From positions 16,534 to 25,769 of the forward strand of contig DDHB01000054.1 in assembly GCA_002337925.1 (NCBI GenBank): 9,236 bases of DNA, given 5' to 3'. Position numbers and translations under genes: made by a program. This DNA comes from Sporomusaceae bacterium UBA1887. Its GTDB lineage: Bacteria > Bacillota > Negativicutes > Sporomusales > DSM-15969. The notes under the pieces were generated by a model. That model saw nothing but the letters and a program-made list of their open reading frames with translations, did no database searches and had not been told where the DNA came from. This document shows positions 6,544 to 9,236 of this stretch, one piece after another; the first letter of the stretch is position 1, and each line of letters opens with the position of its first letter.

Positions 6544-6584
6544 GATGTCAAATGTAAACAGCAAATATGGGAGGGGGATATAAT

Positions 6585-7982
6585 ATGGAAGTGTTAGGAA
6601 TATTGCTTAGCTTATTCCTGCTGATGTTTTTTGCGTACCGGGGTTTTTCGGTTATCTTGTTTGCCCCTGTTTTTGCTCTGTTAGCGGCTGTAAGCCAGGG
6701 GCTGTCCCCTATGCCTGCCTATACGGAGCTCTTTATGGCCAAAGCAGTAGTTTACGTCAAATCATTTTTCCCCATATTCCTGCTAGGTGCCGTTTTTGGC
6801 AAAGTCATGGAAGAAACAGGGCTGGCAAAAGCAATCGCCTATAGGATACTGCAAGCTGTTGGTATTGAGCGCAGCATATTGTCAATCGTTATTGCCGGCG
6901 GAGTATTAACATATGGCGGTGTCAGCCTGTTTGTGGTTGTATTCGCCATTTATCCCTTTGCTGCGGCTATGTTCAAGAAAGCCGGTGTTCCTAAGCGCCT
7001 GATCCCGGGGTGTATTGTCCTTGGCGCATGCACTTATACCATGGATGCTCTGCCTGGTACTCCTCAAATTCAGAATATCATCCCCACTAGTTTTTTTGGT
7101 ACGAACGTTTATGCTGCGCCTACACTTGGCATAATCGGCGGCATACTGATTTTTCTCGGGGGCATGTATTATCTGGAGTGGCGGTACAAAACGGCCAAGG
7201 CTCATGGCGAAGGCTATGGCGAAAACCATATCAATGAGCCTGCCGATATTGATGTAAACGATATGCCGGACTGGAAACTGGCGCTGGTACCACTGGTTAC
7301 TGTACTTGTTGTCAATTATATTATGAGTAATGTGTTCACCTGGAATCCAGATATTTTAGCTCCTTTCATTGAGATGAAACTGCCCTTAACGGCGACTGCT
7401 GTTAAGAACGTTGCTGCAATCTGGGCTTTAATTATTTCTGTTGTGCTTGGTACAGTTCTGGCAGTAGCTATTGGCTATCGCAATATGGCCAAAGGCGGCT
7501 TGGCCAAAGCACTCAACGCAGGTGCTATTGGCTCGCTGCTGGCAATTATGAATACAGCTTCAGAGGTTGGCTATGGCAACGTTATTGCCATGCTACCCGG
7601 CTTTAAGTCGATTGCTAATGCCCTGCTTGGTATTCATATCGGCGGTACACCACTGGTATCGGAGGGCGTGACCGTTACGACGCTTGCCGCTATTACCGGA
7701 TCTGCCTCCGGCGGAATGTCAATTGCACTGGATTTGATGGCTAAAGATTGGCTGATATGGGCTAATCAGATCGGTATGTCGCCGGAAGTTCTTCATAGAG
7801 TGGCGGCTATGGCCTCGGGCGGACTGGATACTATGCCTCATAACGGCGTGGTTATTACCCTCTTTGCGATTTGTGGCTTGACTCATAAACAGTCTTATCC
7901 CGACCTTTTTGCTCTTGTCATTCTAAAAACGGTAGTTGCATTTCTCGTTATTGCAATTCATTTGGCTACAGGCATATTATAA
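6585..7982 (+). CDS. GntP-family permease for a carboxylic acid
   Basis: This 465-aa integral inner-membrane protein has about 10-12 hydrophobic segments, including roughly 3-35, 58-75, 98-130, 140-155, 180-197, 232-250, 274-297, 312-340, 365-385 and 440-463, with a polar loop at 200-230. Conserved-looking motifs are LTYGGVSLFV (108-117), GTPQIQN (158-164) and SGGLDTMPHNG (411-421), typical of the GntP group. That group includes gluconate permeases and relatives encoded beside CoA-transferase genes in other Bacillota. It probably imports the acid that feeds the operon. There is no hallmark of a BCCT carrier, which weakens a carnitine/betaine reading. The start at 6585 follows GGGAGGGGG (6569-6577) by 7 nt; an in-frame ATG at 6567 overlaps that site and is rejected. 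It begins 41 nt after the dehydrogenase gene. Confidence 0.85.
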   Translation: MEVLGILLSLFLLMFFAYRGFSVILFAPVFALLAAVSQGLSPMPAYTELFMAKAVVYVKSFFPIFLLGAVFGKVMEETGLAKAIAYRILQAVGIERSILSIVIAGGVLTYGGVSLFVVVFAIYPFAAAMFKKAGVPKRLIPGCIVLGACTYTMDALPGTPQIQNIIPTSFFGTNVYAAPTLGIIGGILIFLGGMYYLEWRYKTAKAHGEGYGENHINEPADIDVNDMPDWKLALVPLVTVLVVNYIMSNVFTWNPDILAPFIEMKLPLTATAVKNVAAIWALIISVVLGTVLAVAIGYRNMAKGGLAKALNAGAIGSLLAIMNTASEVGYGNVIAMLPGFKSIANALLGIHIGGTPLVSEGVTVTTLAAITGSASGGMSIALDLMAKDWLIWANQIGMSPEVLHRVAAMASGGLDTMPHNGVVITLFAICGLTHKQSYPDLFALVILKTVVAFLVIAIHLATGIL

Positions 7983-8000
7983 ACGAATGTGTCTATAAAG

Positions 8001-8030
8001 AAGAAAAGCCGGAGCAATCCGGCTTTTCTT
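8001..8030 (+). terminator. Intra-operon hairpin between permease and CoA-transferase genes
   Basis: A perfect 13-bp stem (8001-8013 with 8018-8030) is closed by a GCAA tetraloop. The stem is GC-rich near the loop and A/U-rich at its base, so the 3' arm ends in CTTTTCTT, which can serve as a U-tract. It looks like an intrinsic terminator, possibly bidirectional. As the next gene begins only 23 nt later without a visible promoter of its own, it more likely attenuates transcription or protects an mRNA end than fully stops the operon. Confidence 0.75.
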
Positions 8031-8052
8031 ATCAAAACGTTTGGAGGGACAT

Positions 8053-8700
8053 ATGAATAAAGTTACTACCATTGCACAAGCGCTGGAATCCGTAAAGGAT
8101 GGCATGACTGTTATGATTGGCGGATTTCTTGGCGTAGGAACACCTGAGCTGTTGGTAGATGCACTGATAACGAAAGGGATAACGGACCTGACTGTCATCG
8201 CCAACGATACGGCTTTTGCTGATAAAGGCATAGGAAAATTAGTCGCCAACCGCCGCCTGCAGAAAGTAATCGTTTCCCATATTGGGACTAACCCTGAAAC
8301 AGGGCGGCAAATGAATGCCGGTGAGCTTCAGGTTGAGCTTGTTCCACAAGGAACGCTCGCCGAACGGATTCGTGCCGGTGGAGCAGGGCTGGGCGGTATA
8401 CTTACACCAACTGGCCTGGGAACCATTGTTGCCGAAGGGAAAGCTATTATTAACATTGATGGCAGGGAATATCTGCTGGAAAAGTACCTGAAGGCCGATG
8501 TAGCCTTGCTGAAGGCCCATACTGCAGATTCGGCAGGAAACTTGCTGTTTCACCGCTCAGCTCGCAACTTTAACCCGCTGATGGCGATGTCTGCCGACGT
8601 CGTTATCGTTCAGGTAGAAAATATCGTTGAGGCGGGACAAATTGATCCCGATCAAGTCATAACCCCGGGAATAGTAGTAGACTGGATTGTTCAGGAATAG
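8053..8700 (+). CDS. atoD: Acetoacetate/butyrate-type CoA-transferase, subunit A (AtoD-like)
   Basis: This 215-aa alpha subunit belongs to a family I CoA-transferase and acts in the cytoplasm as a complex with the next gene product. Close resemblance to E. coli AtoD runs along the whole length. Examples are the glycine-rich CoA-binding segment GGFLGVGTP (23-31), IANDTAF (48-54), SHIGTNPETGR and PQGTLAERIRAGGAGLGG, and the SARNFNPL segment. Such enzymes move CoA from an acyl-CoA to acetoacetate. Acetoacetate is the product expected from the BKACE enzyme, so the pairing makes metabolic sense. The start at ATG 8053 follows GGAGGG (8043-8048) by 4 nt; an in-frame TTG at 8041 overlaps that site and is not used. 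The TAG stop overlaps the ribosome binding site of the next gene, which suggests translational coupling. Confidence 0.94.
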   Translation: MNKVTTIAQALESVKDGMTVMIGGFLGVGTPELLVDALITKGITDLTVIANDTAFADKGIGKLVANRRLQKVIVSHIGTNPETGRQMNAGELQVELVPQGTLAERIRAGGAGLGGILTPTGLGTIVAEGKAIINIDGREYLLEKYLKADVALLKAHTADSAGNLLFHRSARNFNPLMAMSADVVIVQVENIVEAGQIDPDQVITPGIVVDWIVQE

Positions 8701-8711
8701 GAGGATGCAGG

Positions 8712-9236
8712 ATGGATGTAAAAACAATCATTGCGAAGCGGGTTGCTCAAGAATTTAAAGATGGTGATGTGGTAAATCTGGGGATCGGGATACCGACCTT
8801 AGCTGCTGATTTTCTGCCTGCCGGTGTGCGCGTTACTCTTCAGTCGGAGAATGGCTTCGTAGGCCTTGCTCCTCTGGAAGGACAAGAAGACCCGGACCTC
8901 GTGAACGCAGGTGGCAAACCTGTTTCGATTATTTCCGGTGGCGCGGTGTTTGACAGTGCAATGTCGTTCGCTATCATCCGGGGAGGACATGTAGATGTGA
9001 CCGTTCTTGGTGCACTGGAGGTTGACCAGGAAGGAAATCTCGCTAACTGGATGGTGCCAGGTAAAATGGTGCCGGGGATGGGGGGCGCAATGGATCTTGT
9101 ATCCGGTGCCAAAAAGGTCATTGTGGCCATGGAACATACTGCTAAGGATGGAGTGCCGAAGATATTGAAAAAATGTACCTTGCCGCTGACTGGAAAAGGC
9201 GTCGTGGATTACATTATCACCAACTTGTGTGTATTT
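8712..9236 (+). CDS. atoA: CoA-transferase subunit B (AtoA-like), 3' end outside window
   Basis: The first 175 residues of the beta subunit are present; full-length relatives are about 215-220 aa, so some 40 residues lie beyond the window. It carries LGIGIPTLAADFLP (23-36) and the active-site motif SENG (45-48), whose Glu46 forms the covalent glutamyl-CoA intermediate in this family. Further marks are ISGGAVFDSAMSF and a long VTVLGALEVDQEGNLANW stretch. It pairs with the AtoD-like subunit to activate acetoacetate or a related acid. AGGAGG (8699-8704) lies 7 nt before ATG 8712, inside the preceding stop. A second ATG at 8716 is out of frame. The frame is open to the last base, with no sign of damage. 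Whether the operon continues (for example with a thiolase) cannot be seen. Confidence 0.94.
   Translation, partial: MDVKTIIAKRVAQEFKDGDVVNLGIGIPTLAADFLPAGVRVTLQSENGFVGLAPLEGQEDPDLVNAGGKPVSIISGGAVFDSAMSFAIIRGGHVDVTVLGALEVDQEGNLANWMVPGKMVPGMGGAMDLVSGAKKVIVAMEHTAKDGVPKILKKCTLPLTGKGVVDYIITNLCVF

Noticed and set aside
8799..9137. Two overlapping - strand frames opposite atoA
   Set aside because: They are antisense shadows of a clear CoA-transferase gene, with no family signature or ribosome site.
4563..9236. Lysine fermentation (Kce) operon
   Set aside because: No aminomutase, 3,5-diaminohexanoate dehydrogenase or ammonia-lyase gene is present in the window, and the BKACE loop lacks the amino-binding glutamate; it remains possible only if such genes lie outside the window.

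Overview
The window looks like the chromosome of a low-to-mid G+C Bacillota bacterium. Purine-rich Shine-Dalgarno sites (GGAGG type) sit 4-8 nt before nearly every gene, a hom-thrB pair follows an ACT-domain protein, and an intrinsic terminator closes the first block. The protein style and the sigma-54 regulation would fit an anaerobic member of the Negativicutes (Sporomusa/Pelosinus-like) or Clostridia. That placement is an impression from sequence style, not a search result. All supported genes are on the + strand.

Region 1 (1-2604) is housekeeping. It holds the last 44 codons of an ACT-domain protein, then hom (homoserine dehydrogenase) and thrB (homoserine kinase), spaced as an operon for threonine/methionine precursor synthesis. 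A strong sigma-70 promoter overlaps the thrB stop codon and drives a tRNA-Pro(GGG) gene, which is followed by a clean intrinsic terminator.

Region 2 (2605-4562) is regulatory. It carries a PAS / AAA+ / Fis-type sigma-54 activator (449 aa from the preferred start) and a 465-bp non-coding stretch. That stretch holds a perfect 20-bp inverted repeat, further copies of its GTGTAAGYA core, short direct repeats and a consensus -24/-12 sigma-54 promoter (TGGCACG-N4-TTGCA).

Region 3 (4563-9236) is a catabolic cassette. Its genes encode a BKACE/DUF849 beta-keto acid cleavage enzyme, a PanE-like ketopantoate-reductase-family dehydrogenase, a GntP-type permease, and the two subunits of an AtoDA-type CoA-transferase; the second is cut by the window end. 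A perfect 13-bp hairpin lies between the permease and CoA-transferase genes.

The simplest joint reading is that the activator senses a small molecule and turns on the sigma-54 promoter. The permease imports a hydroxy or keto acid, the dehydrogenase adjusts its oxidation state, and the BKACE enzyme condenses the beta-keto acid with acetyl-CoA to give acetoacetate plus a new acyl-CoA. AtoDA then activates the acetoacetate for thiolysis. The actual substrate cannot be read from the sequence. The BKACE active site lacks the glutamate that contacts the amino group in the lysine-fermentation enzyme Kce, so this may be an undescribed substrate branch.
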